A stretch of 64,000 nucleotides of DNA, from contig NZ_KB911825.1 of assembly GCF_000383675.1 (NCBI RefSeq), positions 298,487 through 362,486 on the forward strand, given 5' to 3'. Made by a program: the position numbers and the translations under genes. Of this stretch, positions 44,177-52,523 are shown in pieces. The stretch is from Terracoccus sp. 273MFTsu3.1 (GTDB lineage: Bacteria; Actinomycetota; Actinomycetes; Actinomycetales; Dermatophilaceae). Every line of letters starts with the position of its first letter. The first letter of the stretch is position 1. The notes under the pieces were generated by a model that saw only the letters and a list, made by a program, of their open reading frames with translations, was not told the DNA's origin and made no database searches.

Positions 44177-44215
44177 ATGTGCGTCACCCGAGTGCGCGGA
44201 ATGTGCTCCCCGTGA
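44177..44215 (+). CDS. Leaderless 12-residue leader peptide overlapping the 5-FCL start
   Basis: ATG 44177, 7 nt after TACGAT, reads MCVTRVRGMCSP and stops at TGA 44213-44215, overlapping GTG 44212 as GTGA. Two Cys, two Met and two Arg in twelve residues could make it sensitive to amino acid supply. Cysteine-containing leaderless uORFs are known to regulate genes in mycobacteria; here this is inference. Confidence 0.45.
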   Translation: MCVTRVRGMCSP

Positions 44216-44826
44216 GCGGCCCGGGCAAGCGTGACCTGCGTCACGCCGCGCGGGCCCGGCGGCGTGAGATCGCGGCGCGCCTCACCCCGGCCGAGCGCGA
44301 CGCCGCCGCGGCGGCGATCGCCGAGGCCGTGCTGCGTTTCGTGCCCGACCCGTCCCGGGTCGCGGTCTACGAGTCCCTCCCGGACGAGCCGCCGACCGGC
44401 CGCCTCGTCGAGGCGCTCCTCGCGGCCGGCCACGAGGTCATCGTGCCCGTCGTGCTCGACGACTTCTCGCTCGAGTGGAGGTATGCCGTCCCGGGCGCCT
44501 CGGGCGACCACGCGACCGTGCGCCGCCCCGGCCACGGCGGCCACGCACCGGACGCCGACGAGCGACGGGGCTGGCTCGGCACCGACGCCCTCGCCACGTG
44601 CGACCTCGTCGTCACGCCCGGGCTCTCCGTCGACGAGCACGGCACGCGCCTCGGCCAGGGCGGCGGCTGCTACGACCGGGCCCTGCTCCACCGTGACCCG
44701 GCCACACCCGTCGTGACGCTGCTCCACGAGGGCGAGCAGAGCGACACCGACCTACCGGCCGACGCCCACGACCTCCCGGTCGACGGCTACGTCACGACGA
44801 CCGGACGCGTCGTGCGGCTGCGCTGA
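44212..44826 (+). CDS. 5-formyltetrahydrofolate cyclo-ligase
   Basis: 204 residues from GTG 44212. It uses ATP to turn 5-formyl-THF into 5,10-methenyl-THF. Seen: KRDLRHAARARRREIA at the N-terminus, VAVYESLPDEPPTGRLVEAL, VVTPGLSVDEHGTRLGQGGGCYDRAL (the nucleotide and folate motif), and the C-terminal LPADAHDLPVDGYVTT. It is divergent from the galU-glp fusion gene; in mycobacteria the same neighbours occur. The upstream leader frame may couple its translation. Confidence 0.95.
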   Translation: MSGPGKRDLRHAARARRREIAARLTPAERDAAAAAIAEAVLRFVPDPSRVAVYESLPDEPPTGRLVEALLAAGHEVIVPVVLDDFSLEWRYAVPGASGDHATVRRPGHGGHAPDADERRGWLGTDALATCDLVVTPGLSVDEHGTRLGQGGGCYDRALLHRDPATPVVTLLHEGEQSDTDLPADAHDLPVDGYVTTTGRVVRLR

Positions 44827-44993
44827 CGCGCGTACATAGCCGAGCCCGACCGCGGGAGCCGAGCCCGACCGCGGGACCCGAGCACCCGGCATACGCCATC
44901 CGTGCGCGGCCGACGTCGCTGACCCGGCCCTGACCCGGCCGACCCCTGACCCGGCCCGAAGGCCCGGGGCCCGCCAGCCCGTGGCCCGCAGGG

Positions 44994-47582
44994 CTACGGG
45001 TTCGACGTCGGCGACGGCGGCACGAGGGTCAGCTCGTCGTCGGTCGCCTCGCGCACCGCGGTCGCGCTGAACGGCCACCCGAAGGTCTCGTTGGCCGCCC
45101 AGGCGTCGATCTGGTCGGAGTAGTGGTCGTCGTAGGCGTGCCCCGACTGGCCGGTCGAGTTGACCCAGCGCGACGCGTCGAGGTTGCCGAGGTCGACGAC
45201 CATGCGCATCGACGGGCCGCTCGTGACGTCGTAGCCGGGCTTCGAGGCGTTCCACGCGTTGGCGTTGACGATGGAGTTGCCGCCGCCGAGCTCGATGTCG
45301 TTGCGGTTGAAGAGGTTCTGGACGAGCTCGGGCACGCCGTCGGCGCCCATGACCTGGTGCGTCAGGTCGAGCGAGTGCAGTCGGCCCCAGCGCCACGTCG
45401 CGGGCACCTTGCCGAGCTCGCGGGCGAGGTCGAGACGCGCCTCGACGAGCGCGCGCTTGAGGATCTCGCCGGAGCCCTCCGTGACGCCGGGCGTCGTCTT
45501 GTCGTCCCACCAGTCGTTCTTGGGGTCCTTGAGCAGCTGCTCCATGACGACCATCCACCGGCTGCCGCCGTCGGGCGCGATGTCGGGTGGGAGCTCGTCG
45601 AAGGTGTACTCGAGCAGGTGCTTCCACACGGCGTTGTAGTACGCCGCCGAGGCCGCGTCACGCGTCTTGTCGTTGGGCTGGTTGCCGTCCCAGTCGCGCA
45701 GCAGGCGCTGGGCCTGCGCCGTGAAGTCGTCGACCTGCACGGCGAGGAGGCGCTCGACGAGGCCCGGCGCGTAGGTGTTGCGGGTGTCGCCCTGGATCTG
45801 CGACATCGTCTCGGGCGAGACCTTGGGGGTCGCGGCGAGCAGCGTACGGATGCGCTGCGCCCGGAAGCCGTAGTCCCACTCCGAGGTGAGGAACGGCGTC
45901 GGGCTCGCGGTGACGGCCTGGTTGGCCGTGACGATGAAGCCCTCGGCGGGGTCGAAGGTGTTGGGCAGGTCGTCGAAGGGCACGTAGCCCTTCCAGTCCC
46001 ACTGCGAGTCCCAGCCGGGCGACGGCCAGAAACCGGGGGGTGCTGCGGGCGTCGCCGACCGTCGCACCGGGATCTTGCCGGGAGCCTGGTAGCCGATGTG
46101 GCCGGCCGTGTCGGCGTAGACGAGGTTCTGCGACGGCACCGAGAAGAGCGCCGCGGCCTTGCGGAAGTCCGACCAGTTGGTGGCCCGGTTGAGGGCGAAG
46201 ATCGCGTCGGCCGTCGTGCCCGGGGTCAGCGCCGTCCACGCGAGCGACACGGCATACCGGTTGGACTGGGGAGCGCCACGGACGACGCTGCGGTCACCCG
46301 CCGCGTCGATCGCCGGGACGATGTCGGACATGATCGGCCCGTGCACCGTCGAGCGCACGGTCAGCGGCACGTCGGCGCCACCGGCGACCTTGATGACCTC
46401 CTGGCGCGTCTCGAGCGGCTTGGTCAGCCCGTCACGGAGGTAGCCGTCGCCCGAGACCTGCTCGAGGTAGAAGTCGGTGACGTCGGGGCCGAGGTTCGTC
46501 ATGCCCCACGCGATCTTGTCGTTGTGGCCGATGACGACGCCCGGCAGCCCCGAGAAGGTGAAGCCCGAGACCTGGAAGGGGCAGGCCGCGCTCAGGGTGC
46601 GGCACTGGAGGTTGACCTGGCCCCAGATGCCGGGGATCGACAGGGCGAGGTGCGGGTCGTTGGCGAGCAGCGGCTTGCCCGTCGTCGTGCGCGAGCCCGA
46701 GACGACCCACGAGTTGGAGCCGATGCCGTCGCCGCGGCCGAGGCTCGACGGGACCGCGTTGACCGATGCGAGCGCCGAGTCGATGGCGGCGTTGCCGTCC
46801 TCGGAGCGCATGGCCGTCAGGGCCGCGGGCGCCGGGCTCGCCGCCTGGTCGCTCGCGGACGCGGGCTGCCAGTCCTGCTCCGAGAGGATCGGCTGGTTGC
46901 GGTCGACCGGGTAGGGCGGGTAGAGCAGGTTGATCTGCTTGAGGGAGCGCGTCGTGCGCGACAGGCGGGCGCGGGCGAGCTCGTCGTTGTAGTCGCCGCG
47001 CAGGTCCCACGCCATCGCCTTGAGCCACGAGAGCGAGTCGACGGGCGTCCACGGCTCGACGCGGTAGCCGGGGTTGCGGCGGGCCAGCACGGTGTACTCG
47101 AGCGACATCTTCTCGGGCGTCTCGGCCTTCTTGATGTACGCGTTGACGCCGTCGGCGTACGCCTGGAGGTACTGCCGCGTCTCGGGCGCGAGCTTGGGCA
47201 GCTCCTGCTCCGCGATGCGGCGCCAGCCCATCGTGCGGATGACCTTGTCCTTGTCGAGGCCGGCGCTGCCGACGAGCTCGGAGAGCCGGCCGGCCGTGAC
47301 GTGGCGGCGCAGGTCCATCTCGAAGAAGCGGTCCTGGGCGCTGACGAAGCCCTGCGCCCGGAAGAGGTCGCTCGCGTTGTCGGCGTAGATCGTGGGGACG
47401 CCCTGGGCGTCGCGGTGCACCGACACCGAGCTCGTCAGGCCCTCGATCTCGAGCTGTCCCGAGGTCTGCGGGAACGACTGCCGCACCACCCCGATCGCCA
47501 GGATCCCGACGCCGACCACCGCCATGACGACGAGGACGGCGACGAGCAGGACGATCCGACGGGCGCGCTTCAACCGTGACAC
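44994..47582 (-). CDS. Penicillin acylase family (S45) Ntn-hydrolase
   Basis: 862 residues, exported precursor: an N-terminal membrane anchor or signal (~8-32, IVLLVAVLVVMAVVGVGILAIG), an alpha chain, a spacer, and the beta chain expected to begin at the serine of GIGSNSWVVSGSRT (autocatalytic cleavage, new N-terminal Ser nucleophile). VHRDAQGVPTIYADNASDLFRAQGFV, GWRRIAE and NDPHLALSIPGIWGQVNLQ are typical. Members cleave amides such as penicillins or acyl-homoserine lactones; the true substrate is unknown. TAGGCT 6 nt before GTG 47582 indicates a leaderless message. Confidence 0.93.
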   Translation of the reverse strand: MSRLKRARRIVLLVAVLVVMAVVGVGILAIGVVRQSFPQTSGQLEIEGLTSSVSVHRDAQGVPTIYADNASDLFRAQGFVSAQDRFFEMDLRRHVTAGRLSELVGSAGLDKDKVIRTMGWRRIAEQELPKLAPETRQYLQAYADGVNAYIKKAETPEKMSLEYTVLARRNPGYRVEPWTPVDSLSWLKAMAWDLRGDYNDELARARLSRTTRSLKQINLLYPPYPVDRNQPILSEQDWQPASASDQAASPAPAALTAMRSEDGNAAIDSALASVNAVPSSLGRGDGIGSNSWVVSGSRTTTGKPLLANDPHLALSIPGIWGQVNLQCRTLSAACPFQVSGFTFSGLPGVVIGHNDKIAWGMTNLGPDVTDFYLEQVSGDGYLRDGLTKPLETRQEVIKVAGGADVPLTVRSTVHGPIMSDIVPAIDAAGDRSVVRGAPQSNRYAVSLAWTALTPGTTADAIFALNRATNWSDFRKAAALFSVPSQNLVYADTAGHIGYQAPGKIPVRRSATPAAPPGFWPSPGWDSQWDWKGYVPFDDLPNTFDPAEGFIVTANQAVTASPTPFLTSEWDYGFRAQRIRTLLAATPKVSPETMSQIQGDTRNTYAPGLVERLLAVQVDDFTAQAQRLLRDWDGNQPNDKTRDAASAAYYNAVWKHLLEYTFDELPPDIAPDGGSRWMVVMEQLLKDPKNDWWDDKTTPGVTEGSGEILKRALVEARLDLARELGKVPATWRWGRLHSLDLTHQVMGADGVPELVQNLFNRNDIELGGGNSIVNANAWNASKPGYDVTSGPSMRMVVDLGNLDASRWVNSTGQSGHAYDDHYSDQIDAWAANETFGWPFSATAVREATDDELTLVPPSPTSNP

Positions 47583-47588
47583 GCGACG

Positions 47589-47594
47589 AGCCTA
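47589..47594 (-). promoter_or_regulatory. Leaderless -10 element of the penicillin acylase family gene
   Basis: TAGGCT on the minus strand, 6-nt spacer to GTG 47582. Confidence 0.55.
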
Positions 47595-47753
47595 GGCCAC
47601 CGCGGACGGTGCATCTCGCAGCCCGCCGGGCGCCGCGCGACATCGTTGCCGAACCGACGACAAACGCTCCGACCCGTGCGCGACGCCCCGCGGACCGCTC
47701 CACGGGCGGGGGCACCGGGATGGTTGGATTGCCCCACACCTGAGGAGCTGCCG

Positions 47754-49274
47754 TTGACCGCACTCGCGAGCATCACGTCGTCGACCATGGACCTCGACGA
47801 CCTGACGCGCGTGCTCCTCATCGGGTCGCTCGTGCTCCTCGTGGCCGTCGCGGCCGTGCGCCTGTCGGTCCGCTCGGGCCTGCCGTCGCTGCTCATCTAC
47901 CTCGGGATCGGCCTGGCCCTCGGCAACGCCGGCGCCGGCATCCAGTTCGACGACGCGTCGATCACCCGCGTGCTCGGCTACGCCGCCCTCGTGCTCATCC
48001 TGGCCGAGGGTGGCCTGACGACGTCGTGGTCCAACATCAAGGACTCGGTGGCCCCTGCCGCGGTGCTCTCGACGGTCGGCGTCGTCGTGTCGGTGCTCGT
48101 CGTCGCGGTGGCCGCGCACGCCTTCCTCCCGCTGTCGTGGACGATCTCGCTCCTCATGGGCGCCATCGTCACCTCGACCGACGCCGCCGCCGTCTTCGCG
48201 GTGCTGCGCAACGTGCCGCTGCCCAAGCGCCTCTCCGGGATGCTCGAGGCGGAGGCGGGCTTCAACGACGCCCCCGTCGTCATCCTCGTCGTCGCCTTCT
48301 CCGCGCAGGGGGTGCCGGGCGGGTCCGCCGACCCGTGGTGGGTGCTGCTCCTGCACGCTGCGTTGGAGCTCGCCGGTGGCGCGCTCGTCGGGGTCGCCGT
48401 GGGCTGGCTCGGGGGCCAGCTGCTGCACCGCGTGGCAGGCGCCTCGTCCGCCCTCTTCTCCATCGGCGTCGTCGCGCTCACCGTCCTCGCGTATGCCGTG
48501 GGCGCCGCGATCCACGTCTCCGGCTTCCTCGCGACCTACCTCGCGGCCCTCGTGCTCGGCAACATGGGCCTGCCCAACCGGGTGGCGTTCCAGAGCTTCG
48601 CCAACGCGCTGGGCTGGATCGCGCAGATCGGGCTCTTCGTGCTGCTCGGCCTGCTCGCCGACCCGAGGCGCCTCGACGAGCAGATCGTTCCGGCCATCGT
48701 CATCGGCCTCGTCCTGCTCCTCGTCGCCCGTCCCCTGTCGGTCTTCGCATCCGTCTCGTGGTTCAAGGTCCCCTGGCGCGACCAGGTCTTCCTGTCGTGG
48801 GCGGGGCTGCGGGGCGCGGTGCCGGTCGTGCTCGCGACCGTGCCGCTCGTCGTGGGAACGCCCGACACCAAATGGATCTTCGACCTCGTGTTCATGCTCG
48901 TCGTCATCTTCACGATCGTGCAGGCGCCCTCGCTGCCGTGGGTGGCCCGTCGGCTCGGTCTCACCGAGCAGGTCCACTCCGTCGACGTCGACCTCGAGTC
49001 GACCTCGCTCATGGAGATCAGCGCCGACGTCATCCAGGTGACAGTGGGGGCCGAGTCGCGGCTGCACGGGGTCGCCGTCTTCGAGCTGCGCCTGCCCAAG
49101 GGCGCCAACGTGACGCTCGTCGTACGCGGAGGCGAGGGGTTCGTGCCGGAGCGGCACACGACGATCCGCCACGGCGACCGGCTCCTCGTCGTCACGACGT
49201 CCAAGGTCAAGCAGCGCACCGAGCGGCGCATCCGCGAGATCAGCCGGGGCGGGCGCCTCGCCGGCTGGCCGTAG
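47754..49274 (+). CDS. CPA1-type K+/H+ antiporter with C-terminal TrkA-C domain
   Basis: About 506 residues from TTG 47754 (GAGGAG 6 nt upstream); ATG 47787 is an alternative without a ribosome site. About twelve transmembrane helices carry the ion-site region (IVTSTDAAAVFAVL and EAGFNDAPVVILVVAF, with the conserved TDAAAV and ND). The C-terminal ~85 residues (MEISADVIQVTVGAESRLHGVAVFELRLPKG) are a TrkA-C/RCK_C ligand domain, placing it with NhaP2/CvrA-like potassium/proton antiporters. It controls cytoplasmic K+ and pH. It is divergent from the acylase gene and 45 bases upstream of the FmdB gene. Confidence 0.92.
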   Translation: MTALASITSSTMDLDDLTRVLLIGSLVLLVAVAAVRLSVRSGLPSLLIYLGIGLALGNAGAGIQFDDASITRVLGYAALVLILAEGGLTTSWSNIKDSVAPAAVLSTVGVVVSVLVVAVAAHAFLPLSWTISLLMGAIVTSTDAAAVFAVLRNVPLPKRLSGMLEAEAGFNDAPVVILVVAFSAQGVPGGSADPWWVLLLHAALELAGGALVGVAVGWLGGQLLHRVAGASSALFSIGVVALTVLAYAVGAAIHVSGFLATYLAALVLGNMGLPNRVAFQSFANALGWIAQIGLFVLLGLLADPRRLDEQIVPAIVIGLVLLLVARPLSVFASVSWFKVPWRDQVFLSWAGLRGAVPVVLATVPLVVGTPDTKWIFDLVFMLVVIFTIVQAPSLPWVARRLGLTEQVHSVDVDLESTSLMEISADVIQVTVGAESRLHGVAVFELRLPKGANVTLVVRGGEGFVPERHTTIRHGDRLLVVTTSKVKQRTERRIREISRGGRLAGWP

Positions 49275-49319
49275 ACTGACCCTCGGCCATCTTCCGCCCC
49301 CGACGTCCGAGGTTCACCT

Positions 49320-49688
49320 GTGCCCACCTACTCCTACGCGTGCCAAGAGTGCGGCCACGCCTTCGACATCCGCCAGTCGTTCACCGACGACTCCCTGACG
49401 GTGTGCCCGGAGTGCGGCGAGCCCCGGCTGCGCAAGGTGATCCACCCGGTCGGCATCGCGTTCAAGGGCTCCGGCTTCTACAAGACCGACTCGCGCGCCG
49501 CGTCCAAGAGCGCGTCGACGCCGGCGGCCTCGGACGGCGCGGGCTCGGGCGACACGGCGAAGAAGGACGGCGCGTCGTCCACCTCGTCCTCCTCGTCGAC
49601 CTCGTCCTCCTCGTCCTCCGACTCGTCAGGCGGCTCGAGCACCTCGACGCCGTCGAAGACCGCGTCGACGTCGTCCACAGCCACCTGA
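49320..49688 (+). CDS. FmdB-family small zinc ribbon protein
   Basis: 122 residues from GTG 49320. The N-terminal ~45 residues form a zinc ribbon with two CxxC pairs (YACQECGHAFDI and VCPECGEPRLRKVI), followed by GIAFKGSGFYKTD, all as in FmdB/CxxC_CXXC_SSSS proteins. The remaining half is a Ser/Thr-rich low-complexity tail. The family's role is unclear despite the name (putative regulatory protein). It often lies near 5-FCL, SAF and MscL genes in actinobacteria, as it does here within 7 kb. A hairpin follows at 49690-49715. Confidence 0.9.
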   Translation: MPTYSYACQECGHAFDIRQSFTDDSLTVCPECGEPRLRKVIHPVGIAFKGSGFYKTDSRAASKSASTPAASDGAGSGDTAKKDGASSTSSSSSTSSSSSSDSSGGSSTSTPSKTASTSSTAT

Positions 49689-49689
49689 G

Positions 49690-49715
49690 CTCGGGGGACG
49701 TTGTCCCCACCCGAG
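49690..49715. terminator. Possible terminator after the FmdB gene
   Basis: GGGGAC (49694-49699) and GTCCCC (49703-49708) form a 6-bp stem with a GTT loop, extended by CTCG/CGAG past a three-base bulge. Confidence 0.45.
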
Positions 49716-49749
49716 GGCGTATGCCGTCCGGCCGGCCGGGTGCCCGCCC

Positions 49750-49755
49750 TAGGCT
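49750..49755 (+). promoter_or_regulatory. Leaderless -10 element of the MTA phosphorylase gene
   Basis: TAGGCT, 6-nt spacer, ATG 49762. Confidence 0.6.
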
Positions 49756-49761
49756 CCTCGC

Positions 49762-50640
49762 ATGACGACTGAGCAGACGACCCTGTCCGACCCCGCCGTC
49801 CCGGGAGTGCCCGCCCCGGGTCCGCGCGCCGAGATCGGCGTCATCGGCGGGTCGGGCCTCTACGAGTTCCTCGACGACTACGAGACCGTCGACGTCGACA
49901 CCCCGTTCGGCCGCCCGAGCGACCCGCTCGTCATCGGCGAGGTCGAGGGCCGCGGCGTCGCCTTCGTCGCGCGGCACGGCAAGGGCCACCGCTTCGCGCC
50001 GCACCGCGTCAACTACCGCGCGAACCTCTGGGCGCTGCGCGCCGTCGGCGTCCGCCAGATCCTCTCCCCCTGCGCGGTCGGCTCGCTCAAGCCCGAGCAC
50101 GGACCGGGCACCATCGTCGTGCCCGACCAGGTCGTCGACCGCACGTGGGGGCGGGCCCACACCATCTACGAGACGGAGGGTCCGGTCGTCCACGTCGGGT
50201 TCGCCGATCCCTACTGCCCCAACGGCCGCGACGTCGCGGTCGCCGCGGCCCGGCTCTCGGAGCTCGAGGTCGTCACGGAGGGCACCCTCGTGGTCGTCAA
50301 CGGACCACGCTTCTCCTCCCGCGCCGAGTCGCTCATGCACCAGCAGGCCGGGTTCGGCATCGTCGGCATGACGACGATGCCCGAGGCAGCCCTGGCCCGC
50401 GAGCTCGCCATGTGCTTCACGACGATCGCCATGGTGACCGACCACGACGCCGGCGTCGAGGGCGGCGACGCCGTCACGCACGACGAGGTCCTGCGCGTCT
50501 TCGCGACCAACGTCGAGCACCTCACCTCGATCCTGCGCGACGCCATCGGCCAGATGCCGGCGCACGAGCCCGACGAGACGGCCACCTGCCCGTGCCGGCG
50601 CAGCCTCGACGGTCTCGAGCTGCCCTTCCCGCTCCCCTGA
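49762..50640 (+). CDS. S-methyl-5'-thioadenosine phosphorylase (PNP family 2)
   Basis: 292 residues. It splits methylthioadenosine (or a related purine nucleoside) with phosphate. Seen: EIGVIGGSGLYEFL at the N-terminus, FVARHGKGHRFAPHRVNYRANLWAL, NGPRFSSRAES (sugar and phosphate contacts), and MTTMPEAALARELAMCFTTIAMVTDHDAG with the base-binding Asp. Whether it prefers MTA or inosine cannot be settled by eye; MTAP is favoured by overall pattern. The C-terminus carries an unusual CPCRRSLDG segment. The stop shares one base with the next start (TGATG). Confidence 0.9.
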   Translation: MTTEQTTLSDPAVPGVPAPGPRAEIGVIGGSGLYEFLDDYETVDVDTPFGRPSDPLVIGEVEGRGVAFVARHGKGHRFAPHRVNYRANLWALRAVGVRQILSPCAVGSLKPEHGPGTIVVPDQVVDRTWGRAHTIYETEGPVVHVGFADPYCPNGRDVAVAAARLSELEVVTEGTLVVVNGPRFSSRAESLMHQQAGFGIVGMTTMPEAALARELAMCFTTIAMVTDHDAGVEGGDAVTHDEVLRVFATNVEHLTSILRDAIGQMPAHEPDETATCPCRRSLDGLELPFPLP

Positions 50641-51341
50641 TGGTGGCCGGCGTGCGCTCGGGCTCCCGCTGGCGTCGCCCGGGCGGTCGGGCCGCGTGGC
50701 CCGACGGTCCGCGGCGGCGTCGGGCCCGGCGCACCCGCTGGCGGCGGTGGGCCGCGGCGGTGCTCGCCGCCCTGTCGGTGCTCGTCACGGTCGCCGCGCT
50801 GCGTCCGGCGCCGGCTGGAGGCGCGGGCGCACCAACGGTCGTCATGGCCCGCGACGTCGCGGCCGGACAGACGATCGCCGCCGACGACGTCACGGTCGCG
50901 GTCCGACCCGGGGGTCAGCGACCCGTGACCGCCCTGTCGACGGTGCAGACGGCCGTCGGTCGCGTCGCCGCCGCTCCCCTGGCCGTCCACGAGGTCGTGA
51001 CGCCCGAGCGCCTCGTCGGCGGCGACCTGCTGGCCGGCCAGCCCGGCGATCACGTGGCCCTCAGCGTGCCCGTCCTCGACGCCGCCTCGGTCGGGGTGCG
51101 GCCGGGCGACCACGTCGACCTCTACGCCACCGGCTCGGGCACCCGGGCCGCGACCGACGTCGTCGTCCTCGCCGTCCGCGCGGCGGAGGCGTCGACCGGG
51201 CTCGTCTCCGGTGCGCCCGCGCGGCTGACCCTGGCTCTCGACCCGACCCAGGCCGCCGAGGTGGCTCGAGGCCTCAGCGCTCTCGAGGCAGGCCAGGGCC
51301 TGGTCGTCGCCGTCCGACACGGGCCGGGACCTGCACAGTAG
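50640..51341 (+). CDS. SAF-domain protein (CpaB/RcpC-like)
   Basis: 233 residues from ATG 50640. A very basic cytoplasmic N-terminus (RRRRARRTRWRR) precedes one membrane helix (WAAAVLAALSVLVTVAALRP) and a SAF domain (~65-130, VVMARDVAAGQTIAADDVTV and APLAVHEVVTPERLVGG), then a C-terminal region resembling RcpC (LSVPVLDAASVGVRPGDHVDLYA). In full pilus systems CpaB/RcpC helps secretion, but no tad pilus genes are near, so the role is open. It overlaps the phosphorylase stop by one base and may be cotranscribed with it. Confidence 0.87.
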   Translation: MVAGVRSGSRWRRPGGRAAWPDGPRRRRARRTRWRRWAAAVLAALSVLVTVAALRPAPAGGAGAPTVVMARDVAAGQTIAADDVTVAVRPGGQRPVTALSTVQTAVGRVAAAPLAVHEVVTPERLVGGDLLAGQPGDHVALSVPVLDAASVGVRPGDHVDLYATGSGTRAATDVVVLAVRAAEASTGLVSGAPARLTLALDPTQAAEVARGLSALEAGQGLVVAVRHGPGPAQ

Positions 51342-51502
51342 GCTCGGGCTGCCCGGAGTGCGCGCCCCACGCGCCACTCTCGTCGCAGCGTCGCACACGG
51401 GTCGCAGGCTCAGCACGGACAGGCAGGACCCACGGGGGCGGGTCGAGATCCACCCCCGAGGCATCGAGATCACCCAGTCCAGGGGCACAGAAAGGGACGC
51501 GC

Positions 51503-51868
51503 ATGATCAAGGGTTTCAAGGACTTCCTGATGCGAGGCAACGTCGTCGACCTCGCGGTCGCGGTCGTCATCGGCACGGCGTTCGCCAAGGTGGTCGAGGC
51601 GTTCGTGACCGTCATCATGGATCTCATCGGAAAGGTCGGTGGCAAGCCGAACTTCTCGTCGATCAACCCGGGCGGCGTCCACATCGGCGCCTTCCTCACC
51701 CAGCTCGTCGCTTTCGTCATCGTGGCTGCGGCGGTCTACTTCATCGTCGTCGTCCCGATGAACCACCTCGCCGAGCGGCGCAAGGCCGGCGTCGAGCCCG
51801 AGTCCGAGGCTCCCTCGGAGGAGGTCATCCTGCTCACCGAGATCCGCGACAGCCTCCGCGCCCGCTGA
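51503..51868 (+). CDS. mscL: Large-conductance mechanosensitive channel
   Basis: 121 residues from ATG 51503 (AAAGGGA upstream). MscL signature: MIKGFKDFLMRGNVVDLAVAVVIGTAFAKVV (N-terminal helix and first membrane helix), a periplasmic loop, second membrane helix AFLTQLVAFVIVAAAVYFIVV and a cytoplasmic C-terminal helix (EEVILLTEIRDSLRAR). It forms a pentameric pore that opens on osmotic downshock. It is followed by a 14-bp-stem terminator. Confidence 0.97.
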   Translation: MIKGFKDFLMRGNVVDLAVAVVIGTAFAKVVEAFVTVIMDLIGKVGGKPNFSSINPGGVHIGAFLTQLVAFVIVAAAVYFIVVVPMNHLAERRKAGVEPESEAPSEEVILLTEIRDSLRAR

Positions 51869-51887
51869 GTCGGGGCACACGAGCGCA

Positions 51888-51928
51888 CGTCGAAGGGGCG
51901 GCAGCCGACGGCTCCCGCCCCTTCGACG
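51888..51928. terminator. Terminator after mscL
   Basis: CGTCGAAGGGGCGG (51888-51901) pairs perfectly with CCGCCCCTTCGACG (51915-51928). Confidence 0.9.
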
Positions 51929-51950
51929 CCCCACCCGCCACGTCCCGTCA

Positions 51951-52013
51951 AACGAGTGGCCGAGTGGCCCCATCCGTCACGAGTGACGCGGGGCCACTCG
52001 AGTGGCCCCGCGG
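51951..52013. repeat. Palindrome cluster with GAGTGGCC/ACTCGAGTG words between convergent genes
   Basis: CGTCAC-GA-GTGACG (51975-51988) abuts a 24-bp perfect palindrome GCGGGGCCACTC|GAGTGGCCCCGC (51988-52011), preceded by two direct GAGTGGCC copies. The ACTCGAGTG core is shared with the repeat block at 938-1082, also between convergent genes. Confidence 0.85.
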
Positions 52014-52457
52014 TCAGACGGTGTCGGCGGTGACGGCAGGGTCGCCCGGTGCGGTGGGGTCGACCGGTGCGGAGCCGTAGGCCTGGGGGCGCGCGTGGTC
52101 GCCGAGGATCTCGGCGAGGGCGAGCGGGCGGGCGGCCTCGGCGTGCCGGCCGGCGCGCTGGAGCGTGCGACCGAGCAGCAGGTGCGCGTAGGAGTCCGTC
52201 GGCGACTGCTCGATGACCTCGTTGAGGGTCGCCTCGGCCCGACCGAGCTGCGCCGACTGGAAGTAGGCGCGGGCCAGCATCAGCCTGAGGTCGGTGACGG
52301 AGTGGAGCACGCCCTCGTCCGCGGCCTCGGCCGTGCGCGACGACTCGGCCTCGTCGACGAGCTCGGCCAAAGCGGTCGCGGCGGCCACGTGGTCACCTCG
52401 CTCGAAGAGACCCTGGGCCCAGGAGAGGCGCAGCGAGAACGGTGTCGTCGTGTTCAT
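52014..52457 (-). CDS. Tetratricopeptide-repeat protein
   Basis: 147 residues from ATG 52457. Helical repeats of the TPR type: RLSWAQGLFERGDHVAAATAL, LRLMLARAYFQSAQLGRAEATL and HLLLGRTLQRAGRHAEAARPL, with the small-residue pattern (W/L, G, A) of TPR units. The tail is short, proline-rich and disordered. It probably works as a protein-binding scaffold; partners are not evident. It lies 66 bases downstream of the helicase gene stop, on the same strand. Confidence 0.8.
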   Translation of the reverse strand: MNTTTPFSLRLSWAQGLFERGDHVAAATALAELVDEAESSRTAEAADEGVLHSVTDLRLMLARAYFQSAQLGRAEATLNEVIEQSPTDSYAHLLLGRTLQRAGRHAEAARPLALAEILGDHARPQAYGSAPVDPTAPGDPAVTADTV

Positions 52458-52523
52458 GAGGCCCACAACGCCGCACGAGGTCACGGCATTCCGGCCCGTC
52501 GCGCCGCCGTCGCCCGGGTCACG

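Noticed and set aside
47592..49172. Long minus-strand frame opposite the K+/H+ antiporter
   Set aside because: The product is almost entirely charged residues with no domain; the other strand has a clear transporter with TrkA-C.
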